From an uncultured Desulfobulbaceae bacterium (GTDB lineage: Bacteria > Desulfobacterota > Desulfobulbia > Desulfobulbales > CALZHT01), in NCBI GenBank assembly GCA_945787445.1, contig CALZHT010000032.1, positions 1 through 45,403 on the forward strand: a stretch of 45,403 nucleotides of DNA, in the 5' to 3' direction. The notes beneath the pieces were generated by a model. It was not told the origin of the DNA. It ran no database searches and worked only from the letters and a program-made list of their open reading frames with translations. Of this stretch, positions 33,123 to 41,264 are shown piece after piece; positions within the stretch are counted from its first letter, which is position 1; each line of letters starts with the position of its first letter. The translations under genes and the position numbers were made by a program.

Positions 33123-33151
33123 TTGATATGTATTTTTTTTTACGATATCAA
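33123..33151 (+). promoter_or_regulatory. Inverted repeat upstream of the MucR-type gene
   Basis: TTGATAT (33123-33129) and ATATCAA (33145-33151) flank an AT-rich spacer including a T-run, 50 bp before the regulator start. MucR/Ros proteins bind AT-rich sites and often repress themselves, so autoregulation is plausible but unproven. Confidence 0.4.
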
Positions 33152-33200
33152 CTAAAAGCAGGGCATTGTTTGAATTTTTGTTTTGATCAGGAGGAATATG

Positions 33201-33689
33201 ATGACTAAGAGTTTGGTTGAGATGGCTGCAGATTTAGTTCAGTCACAATGTACAACAAAAGGTATGACAACAGAAGAAATCACCTTTTCTTTGCAGAGCA
33301 CATTTAAAGCACTTCAAGAATTGCAATTGCATGAGGCAAGAATTGCCGCAGGAGCCCAAGAAGGCATGCTGCCTGGAGACGAGATGGCAATGTCAGGTGC
33401 AGGCAGAAGTCCGGAAAAATCAATTCAGAAGAATAAGATTGTTTGTCTTGAATGCGGTCAGGAATTCAGGATGCTTTCACCCAAGCATCTCAAGTCACAT
33501 GGATTGAATGGCCGACAATACAGGGAAAAATGGGGTTTTTCCTTGAGGCAGCCGTTGTGCGCAAAGTCGCTCTCCGACCGCCGCAAGAAGGCTGGGAAAG
33601 CAAGAGGTCTACCGGAAAATTTAAAGAAAGCAATAGCACGTCGAAAAAAGGGCAGCAAAACCAAGAAAAAAGGAGCTGCAGCCCGTTAG
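33201..33689 (+). CDS. MucR/Ros family zinc-finger transcriptional regulator
   Basis: A 162-residue MucR-like regulator. The N-terminal part (MTKSLVEMAADLVQSQ) is helical and likely mediates oligomerisation. The prokaryotic zinc finger reads CLECGQEFRMLSPKHLKSH (about residues 87-105), with the C2H2 ligands in place, followed by NGRQYREKWGF typical of the family. A basic tail rich in Lys, Arg and Ala ends the protein. The ATG at 33201 stands six bases after AGGAGG; the ATG at 33198 is also possible. MucR proteins are H-NS-like silencers or regulators of surface polysaccharide and cell-cycle genes in alphaproteobacteria. Its targets here are unknown. Confidence 0.92.
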   Translation: MTKSLVEMAADLVQSQCTTKGMTTEEITFSLQSTFKALQELQLHEARIAAGAQEGMLPGDEMAMSGAGRSPEKSIQKNKIVCLECGQEFRMLSPKHLKSHGLNGRQYREKWGFSLRQPLCAKSLSDRRKKAGKARGLPENLKKAIARRKKGSKTKKKGAAAR

Positions 33690-33774
33690 TCCGGTTGCAT
33701 GGGTATTCATATACCTTCAGACAATCTGGCCTCGAGAAGTTTTGGCATGATCCCGAATGCGTGTACGTTGTTCA

Positions 33775-33818
33775 TTAAAGTGCCTAAAGTTAGAAGTGCA
33801 CTAAAGTGCCTAAAGTTG
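33775..33818. repeat. GTGCCTAAAGT repeat, family B, partial copy 3
   Basis: Two direct copies of AAAGTGCCTAAAGTT separated by AGAAGTGCAC. Only the left half of the family B hairpin is present. Confidence 0.85.
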
Positions 33819-33870
33819 CGGGCGGATCGTATGCAATAAAACTCTTTTCAACCAAGCGCGCTTTTTGGAA

Positions 33871-33907
33871 AATGGAATCAGCCTGTGCAGGCCGATTCCA
33901 TTTTTTG
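33871..33907 (+). terminator. Rho-independent terminator after the MucR-type gene
   Basis: AATGGAATC (33871-33879) pairs with GATTCCATT (33894-33902); inside, GCCTG and CAGGC (33881-33892) extend the stem, and six T follow. It is about 180 bp after the MucR-type stop codon. Confidence 0.88.
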
Positions 33908-34055
33908 TTTTATGCGCAGGTGGTTAACAATGTATCGCGTTCTTATCCTTAGGGAGTTGCGGGTAACGGTGGTGCAAATGAATTGATTAAAAAGCTTTCT
34001 CCTTGTAGTATTCCCATTCCTGATGAAATGAGCAGGTGGCACCTTAAATAAACCC

Positions 34056-34191
34056 TGACAGACTTGCAAAAACTATAAATTCACCACAGAGAACACGGAG
34101 AGCACAGAGGTAACTGACTAAAATAATAAGGTTTTGCTCTGTGCACTCTGTGTCCTCTGTGGTATAAAAGGACTTTTTACGATTTCATCAA
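34056..34191. repeat. CACAGAG hairpin element, copy 3
   Basis: Left flank GACAGACTTGCAAAAACTAT, stem CACCACAGAGAACACGGAG with AGCACAGAGG, right arm CTCTGTGCACTCTGTGTCC and CTCTGTGG, right flank TTTTTACGATTTCATCA. Flanks and arms match copy 2 closely. It ends about 25 bp before murI. Confidence 0.9.
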
Positions 34192-34215
34192 CCTTAATTC
34201 AAAGAAAACATTTAC

Positions 34216-35007
34216 ATGATCGGCATATTTGATTCCGGGGTGGGCGGTATGACTGTGGCCCGCGCCATAGAAAAAAAGCTTCCTTCGTATAATATTATTT
34301 ATTTTGGGGACTTAGCGAGGACGCCGTATGGTTCGAAGAGTGCTGAAACAATTATCAGGTATTCCCTCCAGAATACTGAGTTTCTGATTTCCAAAGGCGC
34401 AAAACTCATTGTCATTGCCTGTAATTCAGCGGCCAGTGTGGCTTCCAATGTGTTACAGAATAGCTTTGATATTCCAGTATTTGAAGTGATCACCCCGGCG
34501 GTTTCAGAAGCAGTTGTTGCATCGCAGAATGGCAAAGTTGGTGTTGTCGGCACAAGGGCAACGATTTCAAGCAATATTTATGAAACAGAAATAAAGGCTA
34601 TTGACTCTTCTTTTCAGGTTTTTTCAAAGGACTGCCCCCTTTTTGTGCCCTTGGTAGAGGAGGGCTGGATCAACAAACCGGAAACGAAAATGATTATACG
34701 GCGATACCTTACTCCCCTTAAACAGAAAGCGGTAGATACTCTTGTCCTTGGCTGCACACATTATCCTTTACTCCTCCATTTAATAAAACCTCGCATTGGG
34801 AAAAGGGTCAAAGTCATAGATTCCTCTGAAGCCATGGCGGAAAATTTGAAAAATTTTTTGGAAAATAATCCTGGAATTGCTGACACTCTTTCACAGAATG
34901 TTGAAAGCCGGTATTATGTCTCTGATGTGACGGAAGCGGCAATGGCGACAGCCAAAAAAATCTTTGGCAGGCAAGTAGATCTTAACCGTGTCGCCTTCGG
35001 TTCATAA
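34216..35007 (+). CDS. murI: Glutamate racemase
   Basis: A 263-residue MurI, which interconverts L- and D-glutamate for peptidoglycan. The N-terminal signature MIGIFDSGVGGMTVARAI and GDLARTPYG are typical. The two catalytic cysteines lie in VIACNSAAS (about residue 74) and LVLGCTHYPLLL (about residue 184). Length fits. It is the first gene of a plus-strand run that continues into lolA after 27 bp. Confidence 0.96.
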   Translation: MIGIFDSGVGGMTVARAIEKKLPSYNIIYFGDLARTPYGSKSAETIIRYSLQNTEFLISKGAKLIVIACNSAASVASNVLQNSFDIPVFEVITPAVSEAVVASQNGKVGVVGTRATISSNIYETEIKAIDSSFQVFSKDCPLFVPLVEEGWINKPETKMIIRRYLTPLKQKAVDTLVLGCTHYPLLLHLIKPRIGKRVKVIDSSEAMAENLKNFLENNPGIADTLSQNVESRYYVSDVTEAAMATAKKIFGRQVDLNRVAFGS

Positions 35008-35034
35008 CCATATCTTTTTGGGAATTAACCTCTC

Positions 35035-35751
35035 ATGTTACATAAAACAGCATCATTTTATACAGTGTTATTAAGCATCTTTTTTTTGACATGTATACCA
35101 CCTGTTCATGCCAAAATCTTGTCTCCTATGGAAGTGGCTGAACGGCTGCAGCATACGTATGAGAACACCAAAAGCATTACCGCCGTTTTCAGCCAGGTGA
35201 CTACCATTGCCATGAGCAGAAGGGTGCGCAAAGGTGCGGGAAATATGACTCTGTTAAAACCGGGGAAATTGCGATGGGATTATCATACGCCCGATAAGCA
35301 GGTCATAGTGTGTGATGGGAAGAAATTTTTCATGTATTTCGCCAAAAATAAACAGATGCTTATTGCCAAGGCAACAGACTACATCAAATCTGATGTAACG
35401 TATTCTTTTTTCACCGGGGCGGGCAATATTACCAGGGATTTTGAAGTCATGCCGCCGGACCAGGACATCCCTTTCCCGCAGAATGGAAGTTCAACCACCA
35501 TTCAGGAAGAAGATCTGGCTTTAGAGGATTCCCATGTCATCAAGCTGGTGCCGAAACAGCCACATCCGCAAGTCGATTATCTTCATCTCTGGGTAGATAC
35601 AACATCTTTTCTCATAAGACGGTTGTTGATAGTTGATCAGTTCGGCAGCATCACAGATCTTCAGTTTAGGGACATCAGCATCAATCCAACCATTTCGGAA
35701 AAGTTGTTTTCATATACACCTCCGCCTGACACGGAAATAATCGAAAACTAA
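35035..35751 (+). CDS. lolA: Outer-membrane lipoprotein carrier protein LolA
   Basis: A 238-residue periplasmic protein with a signal peptide (about 1-26, ending PPVHA) and the LolA fold: VAERLQHTYENTKSITAVFSQ (split: VAERLQHTYENTK, SITAVFSQVT), KGAGNMTLLKPGKLRWDY and QVIVCDGKKFFMY. LolA ferries lipoproteins from the LolCDE complex to the outer membrane. Its stop codon is directly followed by the ATG of the next gene, so the two are probably co-translated. Confidence 0.93.
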   Translation: MLHKTASFYTVLLSIFFLTCIPPVHAKILSPMEVAERLQHTYENTKSITAVFSQVTTIAMSRRVRKGAGNMTLLKPGKLRWDYHTPDKQVIVCDGKKFFMYFAKNKQMLIAKATDYIKSDVTYSFFTGAGNITRDFEVMPPDQDIPFPQNGSSTTIQEEDLALEDSHVIKLVPKQPHPQVDYLHLWVDTTSFLIRRLLIVDQFGSITDLQFRDISINPTISEKLFSYTPPPDTEIIEN

Positions 35752-37584
35752 ATGGAATCAGTACATACCTCTAAGGCGCAGGCATCCATGCGGATGGCCT
35801 TGATCGCCATGCCGTGGCATATTTTCAACCGACCGTCCGTCCAGCTCGGCACTCTGAAGGGTTTTCTTGAAAAAAGTGACAGCCGCATTGCTGTGCAGGC
35901 TTTTCATCCGTATCTCCATGCTGCCAAAATTTTAGGGGGAGATGTATACCACTGGATATCACAGGATGTCTGGGGCTGTGAGGCATTATACAGCCCGCTT
36001 CTTTTTCCGGGGCGGTACGACCAGGCCAAAAGTATTGTCAAAGAGGCACATAAGAAGTCTCAAGAGTCAATGGCCATTGATTTCGATACCACCCATGCGG
36101 TTCTGGCAGAGTCGCTCACTCGTTTTATTGAAGGTGAGCAGTGGAACAATTTTAACCTTGTCGGTTTTTCCGTCTGCTTTAATCAGCTTTTTGCCTCGCT
36201 GGCCGCCGCCCGCATGCTAAAAGAAAGCCGTCCGGATTTGCCCATAGTTTTTGGCGGATCCACCTGTGTTTCCCAGAGTGCGGTTTCCTTGCTGACCAAT
36301 TTTCCACAGATCGATTATATCATTCAAGGGGAGGGGGAAAAGCCCCTTTTGGAGTTGTGTAGATATATAAGGCATGAGCAGGTCACATTGCCGTCTTCCA
36401 TAATGAGCAGAACTCAGAATGTTTCCGACAAGGAAATGGTCTCATTTTGTCAGTTTGACGACCTTTCCGAGCTGCCGATCCCTGATTTCAGCGATTATTT
36501 TACAGAGATGCAACAGTGGTTCGGCAAAGAGCCGTTTATTCCTGAATTACCGATCGAATTCTCCAGAGGGTGCTGGTGGGGGAAATGCGCTTTCTGCAAT
36601 CTTAATACCCAATGGCGCGGCTACCGTGCTAAAAAGACGGATCAGATGATAAATGAAGTCATCACCTTGTCTGAAAAATATGAGTGCCTTGATTTTTCAT
36701 TTACGGATAACTCACTTCCGGTTAAGGAATCGCATCGTTTTTTTGAAAAGCTTGCACCCTTAAAGCATGATTTCAGGTTTTTTGGAGAGATCCGGGTAGG
36801 ACACAGTAATGATGACCTGAAGGTCATGCAGAGAGGAGGCCTTGTAACCGTGCAGGCGGGGATAGAAGCATTGAGCGAAAGCCTGCTCAAAAAGCTCAAA
36901 AAAGGTGTGTCTGTAATCGAAAATATTGCCCTCATGAAAGACGCTCTTGCCCGGAATATAGAGTTGGATGGAAATTTAATCATTGAGTTTCCAGGCAGCA
37001 CTCAGGATGAGGTGGATGACACCATGAAAAATCTCGATTTTGTCTGGCCTTTTCGCCCCCTTGCCCCAGCTTCTTTTTTTCTGGGTCTTGGAAGCCCGGT
37101 TGACAGGGAACCGGCAAACTATGGTATTCGAGCTATAGTTCACCACAGGCATGTTGCCAAACTGTTTCCCCGTGAGATGCTGCCCAACCTGACCTTTCTC
37201 ATAAAAGAATACCGGGGAGACCGCACGCTGCAGAGAGGGCTCTGGAAACCGGTGGTGCAAAAGATGTCAGCATGGAAAGCCTTTCACCGCAAGCGGGCAA
37301 GGTCATCATCAGGGAGAGGCCCGGCGCTTTCCTATCGAAACGGAGGTGATTTTCTCATTATCCGTCAGGAATTGCCGAACAAACCGACCCTCCATCATCG
37401 CCTCCGTGGACTTTCCCGGGATGTATATTTATTCTGTACCGAGATGAGAGACATGGATGACCTGCTTGACCACTTTCCGCGATTAAACCGGGACAAACTC
37501 TTGCAGTTTATTGATTCCATGGTAATGAAACGGTTGATGTTTTCACAGGACGAGAAATATCTCTCCCTTGCGGTGCGGAGATAA
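35752..37584 (+). CDS. B12-binding radical SAM protein (RiPP-maturation type 1-like)
   Basis: A 610-residue protein with an N-terminal cobalamin-binding-like region (about 15-220; LVGFSVCFNQLFASL, PIVFGGSTCV and YIIQGEGEKPLLEL are typical) and a radical SAM core. The cluster motif lies in SRGCWWGKCAFCN, Cys274, 279 and 282, spaced CX4CX2C, not the usual CX3CX2C. SRGCWWG and RGYRAKKTDQMINEV recall the rSAM family annotated as RiPP maturation radical SAM protein 1, whose cluster spacing is also unusual. I see no precursor peptide gene. Downstream cobU and a cobD-like gene fit a need for cobalamin, but substrate and reaction are unknown. A second ATG at 35788 is possible. Confidence 0.85.
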   Translation: MESVHTSKAQASMRMALIAMPWHIFNRPSVQLGTLKGFLEKSDSRIAVQAFHPYLHAAKILGGDVYHWISQDVWGCEALYSPLLFPGRYDQAKSIVKEAHKKSQESMAIDFDTTHAVLAESLTRFIEGEQWNNFNLVGFSVCFNQLFASLAAARMLKESRPDLPIVFGGSTCVSQSAVSLLTNFPQIDYIIQGEGEKPLLELCRYIRHEQVTLPSSIMSRTQNVSDKEMVSFCQFDDLSELPIPDFSDYFTEMQQWFGKEPFIPELPIEFSRGCWWGKCAFCNLNTQWRGYRAKKTDQMINEVITLSEKYECLDFSFTDNSLPVKESHRFFEKLAPLKHDFRFFGEIRVGHSNDDLKVMQRGGLVTVQAGIEALSESLLKKLKKGVSVIENIALMKDALARNIELDGNLIIEFPGSTQDEVDDTMKNLDFVWPFRPLAPASFFLGLGSPVDREPANYGIRAIVHHRHVAKLFPREMLPNLTFLIKEYRGDRTLQRGLWKPVVQKMSAWKAFHRKRARSSSGRGPALSYRNGGDFLIIRQELPNKPTLHHRLRGLSRDVYLFCTEMRDMDDLLDHFPRLNRDKLLQFIDSMVMKRLMFSQDEKYLSLAVRR

Positions 37585-37601
37585 CATTAGGAAAACAGTA
37601 T

Positions 37602-38159
37602 ATGACATGCGAAAAAATTGATAAACCGCTTACAATGTTTGTCCTCGGTGGTTGTAGGAGCGGGAAAAGTAAGCATGCTGAGCAATGGGTGAGCGGGCAT
37701 TTCGCAGAGCGCAAAACATTTATCGCAACTCTGGAAACTCGAGATGATCCGGAAATGGCTCATCGGGTTGCCTTGCACCGGCAAGCAAGGGGCATGGCAT
37801 GGCGCACTGTTGAGGAGCCGATTGCTCTCGCCGCGGTGCTCAAGGAACATCAACAGGCAACCGATGTCTTTTTGATTGATTGCCTCACCTTGTGGATCAC
37901 AAATTTGATGTTAAGGAATTTTTCTGACGAGCAAATTGAGGATGAGATTAAGAATGTACTCAATGTTATTGCCGGGCTTAACGCAACGGTTGTTCTGGTA
38001 GCAAATGAGGTCGGACTTGGTATAGTACCGGAAAATGGTATGGCCCGCAGGTTCCGCGATCTGGCAGGATGGACCAACCAGCAGGTAGCCAAGGATTGTT
38101 CCAAGGTGATTTTTATGGTTGCTGGTCAGGCTTTGGTTGTCAAAGATGAAGGGGATTAA
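37602..38159 (+). CDS. cobU: Adenosylcobinamide kinase / adenosylcobinamide-phosphate guanylyltransferase
   Basis: A 185-residue CobU/CobP that phosphorylates adenosylcobinamide and then transfers GMP from GTP, in the nucleotide-loop assembly of cobalamin. The P-loop reads GGCRSGKS (about residues 16-23), followed by FIATLETRDDPEM and HRQARGMAWRTVEEP, where the histidine used for guanylylation lies, and VVLVANEVGLGIVPENGMAR. The gene begins 17 bp after the radical SAM gene and ends 1 bp before the cobD-like gene. The window itself lacks cobS and cobC. Confidence 0.95.
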   Translation: MTCEKIDKPLTMFVLGGCRSGKSKHAEQWVSGHFAERKTFIATLETRDDPEMAHRVALHRQARGMAWRTVEEPIALAAVLKEHQQATDVFLIDCLTLWITNLMLRNFSDEQIEDEIKNVLNVIAGLNATVVLVANEVGLGIVPENGMARRFRDLAGWTNQQVAKDCSKVIFMVAGQALVVKDEGD

Positions 38160-38160
38160 C

Positions 38161-39258
38161 ATGGCAGAGCATTATTCAAAGAGCAGAAGTCCTGCTAGTC
38201 ATGGCGGAAATATTCTTGCCACAGCAAAAGAGTTGGGTTGTCCTATATCAGAGCTTATTGATATGAGCAGCAACCTGACTCCGCTGGGGATAATCCCCGG
38301 CTTGCAGGAAGTGCTTACCGGCAGGCTTGATGAAATAGGGTATTTGCCTGAGACCGGCAGTGATACCCTGTCAAACATGTTTGCTGCCAAGTACGACCTC
38401 TCGGCCTCGCAGGTCCTGGTGGGAAACGGCACCACCGAGTATATTTATGCAATTCCTGCTGCGACGCAACCTGAAAGGGCAATTATTATCAATCCGACAT
38501 ATTCCGACTATCATTTGGCCTGCCAATGGGCAGGAATTCAGGTGGATAATTTTGCTCTTCAGGAAGATGACGATTTTAATCTGGATCTCGGTACGTTAGG
38601 GTCGGTACTTCATGGCAGGGAACTTGTTTTTTTGTGCAATCCGAACAATCCCACCGGATTTGTCACCCCGAGTGCGGAGCTTTATCAGTTTATTCAAGAT
38701 CATCCCGAGACCATGTTTTTGGTTGACGAATCATATCTTCCTTTTGTAAGGGAGTCGTCACTGTTACGATTTCCAATACCGGACAATCTGTTTGTGCTTG
38801 CCTCCTTTTCAAAGATTTTCTGCATACCAGGACTGCGGTTAGGGTTTCTGGTTTCAGCTGAAAAAAACATGCGGGTTATGGCGAAGCGCCGCAAACCCTG
38901 GGGGGTAAACCGCATGGCCCAAATTGCCGGCGAATATGTGTTGAGTAAAGGTGACCAATACATCGAAGAAGTGATGCAGTTTCTCGAAAGGGAGAGGCCA
39001 AGATTTATAAATTGTCTGCTGGAACTGCCACACGTAGAAGTCATTCAAGGCAGGGCGAATTTTATTCTTTGCTGTCTTACAGGACCAATCAGGGCGCCGC
39101 AACTGCGGCAAGAACTTTTAGAACACCGGGTGATGATCAGAAACTGTGACAACTTTTTTGGACTTGATGACAGATATTTCCGCATGTCACTCAAAGAACG
39201 GCCGGACAATGATGTCTGTCTTAATGCCCTGAGAAATATTCTGGAGGGGGCGCCATGA
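38161..39258 (+). CDS. cobD: PLP-dependent threonine-phosphate decarboxylase (CobD) or HisC-like aminotransferase
   Basis: A 365-residue class I/II aminotransferase-fold enzyme. SPASHGGNILATAKELG with DMSSNLTPLG at the start is typical of CobD, which produces aminopropanol phosphate for the cobalamin linker. PLP-binding features include VGNGTTEYIYAIP, FLCNPNNPTG, LVDESYLPF and the lysine in LASFSKIFCIPGLRLGF. Histidinol-phosphate aminotransferases share these motifs; placement right after cobU favours CobD. The ATG at 38161 follows AAGGGGATTAAC, and the frame's longer upstream extension overlaps cobU and is rejected. Confidence 0.88.
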   Translation: MAEHYSKSRSPASHGGNILATAKELGCPISELIDMSSNLTPLGIIPGLQEVLTGRLDEIGYLPETGSDTLSNMFAAKYDLSASQVLVGNGTTEYIYAIPAATQPERAIIINPTYSDYHLACQWAGIQVDNFALQEDDDFNLDLGTLGSVLHGRELVFLCNPNNPTGFVTPSAELYQFIQDHPETMFLVDESYLPFVRESSLLRFPIPDNLFVLASFSKIFCIPGLRLGFLVSAEKNMRVMAKRRKPWGVNRMAQIAGEYVLSKGDQYIEEVMQFLERERPRFINCLLELPHVEVIQGRANFILCCLTGPIRAPQLRQELLEHRVMIRNCDNFFGLDDRYFRMSLKERPDNDVCLNALRNILEGAP

Positions 39259-39761
39259 AAATCGCCATACTCTCCGACACCCACGACCATATTCTTAATC
39301 TGCGGTCCGCAATCACATATTGTAATTCTTACGGAGTGCAAGTGATAATACATTGCGGCGATTTGATATCGCCGTTTATGCTCGACGAACTCGCCAAATT
39401 CGGCGGACCGGTCCATTTGATATACGGCAATAACGCGGGGGACCAGCACCTTATATCACAATGGTGCGGCACCAAATTCCCATCCATAACCCATCACGGT
39501 GTCTTGGGAGCAATCGAGGCAGGCGGTAGAAAGATCGCTTTTACCCATTATCCGGAGATGGCAAGGGGGCTGGCAAGCCAAGGAATTTTTAATGTTGTGT
39601 GTTGCGGTCACAACCATGCCTACAGAGTGGAAAAGCACGGTGAAACGCTTATGGTGAATCCCGGCGAACTCCTGGGCAAGGACGGGCAACCCAGTTTCGT
39701 TATTCTGGAGACCTCCATGCTGGAGGAGGAGAGGGTGGATATCGGCGCTCCAATTAAGTAA
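39255..39761 (+). CDS. Metallophosphoesterase, YfcE/MJ0936-like
   Basis: A 168-residue phosphodiesterase of the calcineurin-like fold. All metal motifs are visible: SDTHDH (residues 7-12), HCGDLI (35-40), GNNAGD (57-62), CGHNHAY and VNPGELLG. Small enzymes of this group cleave phosphodiesters in vitro; the natural substrate is unknown. Its ATG overlaps the cobD-like stop by ATGA, indicating translational coupling. It might belong to cobalamin synthesis by position, though this family is not a known step of it. Confidence 0.9.
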   Translation: MKIAILSDTHDHILNLRSAITYCNSYGVQVIIHCGDLISPFMLDELAKFGGPVHLIYGNNAGDQHLISQWCGTKFPSITHHGVLGAIEAGGRKIAFTHYPEMARGLASQGIFNVVCCGHNHAYRVEKHGETLMVNPGELLGKDGQPSFVILETSMLEEERVDIGAPIK

Positions 39762-39837
39762 GAAAGATTATTTGATAAGTACGTCAAAGAAGGTATTAAA
39801 AAGCTTTAAAAATATTTTTAATTCGGGATGGAAAAAG

Positions 39838-41076
39838 ATGCAGGATGATTTTGAAAAAAAAATGGAATCAACTCAAGAACAGATGAGAAACGAAAAAAGT
39901 TTTGCCGAATTGTTCGATGAAAAGTCAGTTCAACAAGTCAGCCTGGAGCCGGGACAAAAGGTCAAGGCCAACATTGTCCGGATTACCAGAGATGGTGTTT
40001 TTATTAACCTGGGCGGCAAGAGTGAAGGGTACCTTGACCGCAAAGAATTTGAAGATCGGGATTCCTCCCTCACGGTACAGGAAGGCGATGAAATCGAGGT
40101 ATATTTTGTCTCGGCGCGGCATAACGAACAGCTCTTCACTACCAAGATGAGCGGCTCCGCAATTAAGGACAATCTTGATGAAATTTACCGAAGCTCCATT
40201 CCACTTGAAGGATATGTTGATGAGGAAGTGAAGGGAGGATTCCAAGTAAAAATTACCGGTGATACCCGGGCATTTTGTCCCTATTCTCAGATGGATCTGC
40301 GCAGGGTTGAAAATGCCGAGGAATATGTGGGACAGCATCTGACCTTCAAAATAACGGAATACAAGGAAGGAGGAAGGAATATTATTCTTTCCCGCAGAAT
40401 CCTTCTGGAGGAAGAGCGCGATAAACAGAAGGAGGGACTGAAGGAAACACTACAGGAAGGGAGCACTGTCACCGGGACGATTACATCTGTCCGGGATTTT
40501 GGCGCCTTTATTGATATCGGCGGTCTTGAAGGGCTTATTCCGGTCTCTGAATTAGGCTGGGGCCAGATTGATGATATTCACGAGATTGTCCACCCCGACC
40601 AGGAAGTTGAAGTAACGGTCCTAAAACTTGATTGGCAGAATGATCGTTTCGCATTCAGTCTGAAAGGTACATCGCTTGACCCATGGACCATGGCGGAAGA
40701 AAAATACCGGGAGGGCACCATCCATTCGGGCCGGGTGTCCCGCTTGGTAAATTTTGGGGCCTTTGTTACACTGGAGCCCGGCATTGACGGTCTGTTACAT
40801 ATTTCGCAACTGGGAATGGGGAGAAGAATCAATCATCCCAGGGAGGTGGCCGAGCAAGGTCAGGAAATAGAAGTGCGCATAGGCTCTGTGGATATGGAGA
40901 ACAGGCGGATCAGTCTCTCCCTCGCCCATCCGGAACAACATGTTGAAGAAGGAGAGCTTTCCGAGGAATCGGAACAGGAAATGTTTGAGCAATATACTGC
41001 TGAAAAAAAGAAAACAAAAACTTCGTCCATGGGAACACTTGGTGATCTATTGAAGAATAAAATAGAGAAAAAATGA
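39838..41076 (+). CDS. S1 RNA-binding domain protein (four S1 repeats)
   Basis: A 412-residue protein with an N-terminal charged coiled stretch (DDFEKKMESTQEQMRNEKSF), followed by four S1 domains: about residues 36-105 (VKANIVRITRDGVFINLGGK), 120-190, 205-275 (GTITSVRDFGAFIDIGGLEGL) and 290-360 (GRVSRLVNFGAFVTLEPGIDG). Domains 3 and 4 match the sequence pattern of ribosomal S1 well. It may be an S1-like protein that helps RNA binding at the ribosome or in RNA decay, but the four-domain form is not the canonical six-domain S1. A TTG at 39772 is an alternative start. Its TGA is directly followed by a GGCAGAA repeat array. Confidence 0.88.
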   Translation: MQDDFEKKMESTQEQMRNEKSFAELFDEKSVQQVSLEPGQKVKANIVRITRDGVFINLGGKSEGYLDRKEFEDRDSSLTVQEGDEIEVYFVSARHNEQLFTTKMSGSAIKDNLDEIYRSSIPLEGYVDEEVKGGFQVKITGDTRAFCPYSQMDLRRVENAEEYVGQHLTFKITEYKEGGRNIILSRRILLEEERDKQKEGLKETLQEGSTVTGTITSVRDFGAFIDIGGLEGLIPVSELGWGQIDDIHEIVHPDQEVEVTVLKLDWQNDRFAFSLKGTSLDPWTMAEEKYREGTIHSGRVSRLVNFGAFVTLEPGIDGLLHISQLGMGRRINHPREVAEQGQEIEVRIGSVDMENRRISLSLAHPEQHVEEGELSEESEQEMFEQYTAEKKKTKTSSMGTLGDLLKNKIEKK

Positions 41077-41077
41077 G

Positions 41078-41162
41078 GCAGAAAGGCAGAAGGCAGAAAG
41101 GTTTAAACGACTAAGGACTGAGGACTGAGGATTAGAAGGTAAGGAGTGAGGAGTGAGGAGTG
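41078..41162. repeat. Heptamer-type repeats (GGCAGAA, GGACTGA, GGAGTGA)
   Basis: Degenerate GGCAGAA copies (41078-41101), then GGACTGAGGACTGAGG, then three GGAGTGA units (41142-41162). The array starts right at the S1 gene's stop codon. The reverse complement of both heptamers recurs at 41911-41990. Confidence 0.9.
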
Positions 41163-41202
41163 AAAATTATTAGATTATCCCCCAGTGTACTTTATGCCCT
41201 TT

Positions 41203-41264
41203 TCTGATAAATCCTTTAACTTTAGGCATGTTAGCTCACTTTAGCACTTTAGGCACTTCCTTTA
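41203..41264. repeat. GTGCCTAAAGT repeat, family B, partial copy 4
   Basis: ATCCTTTAACTTTAGGCA, then GCTCACTTTAGCACTTTAGG and CACTTCCTTTAGTG, matching the right half of copy 2. Its right edge overlaps the TAA stop codon of the membrane protein gene at 41262. Confidence 0.85.

Larger units (their letters stand above)
32683..33200. other. AT-rich intergenic region upstream of the MucR-type gene
   Basis: About 520 bp of low GC. It holds a nested inverted repeat (32773-32838) and a dyad near the regulator (33123-33151). A minus-strand frame (32776-33084) begins with TTG, lacks a ribosome binding site and ends in the hairpin; I do not call it a gene. Confidence 0.5.
33690..34215. other. Intergenic region with two repeat families and a terminator
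   Basis: About 520 bp. It contains half of a family B repeat (33775-33818), a terminator (33871-33907) and CACAGAG copy 3 (34056-34191). Confidence 0.6.
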
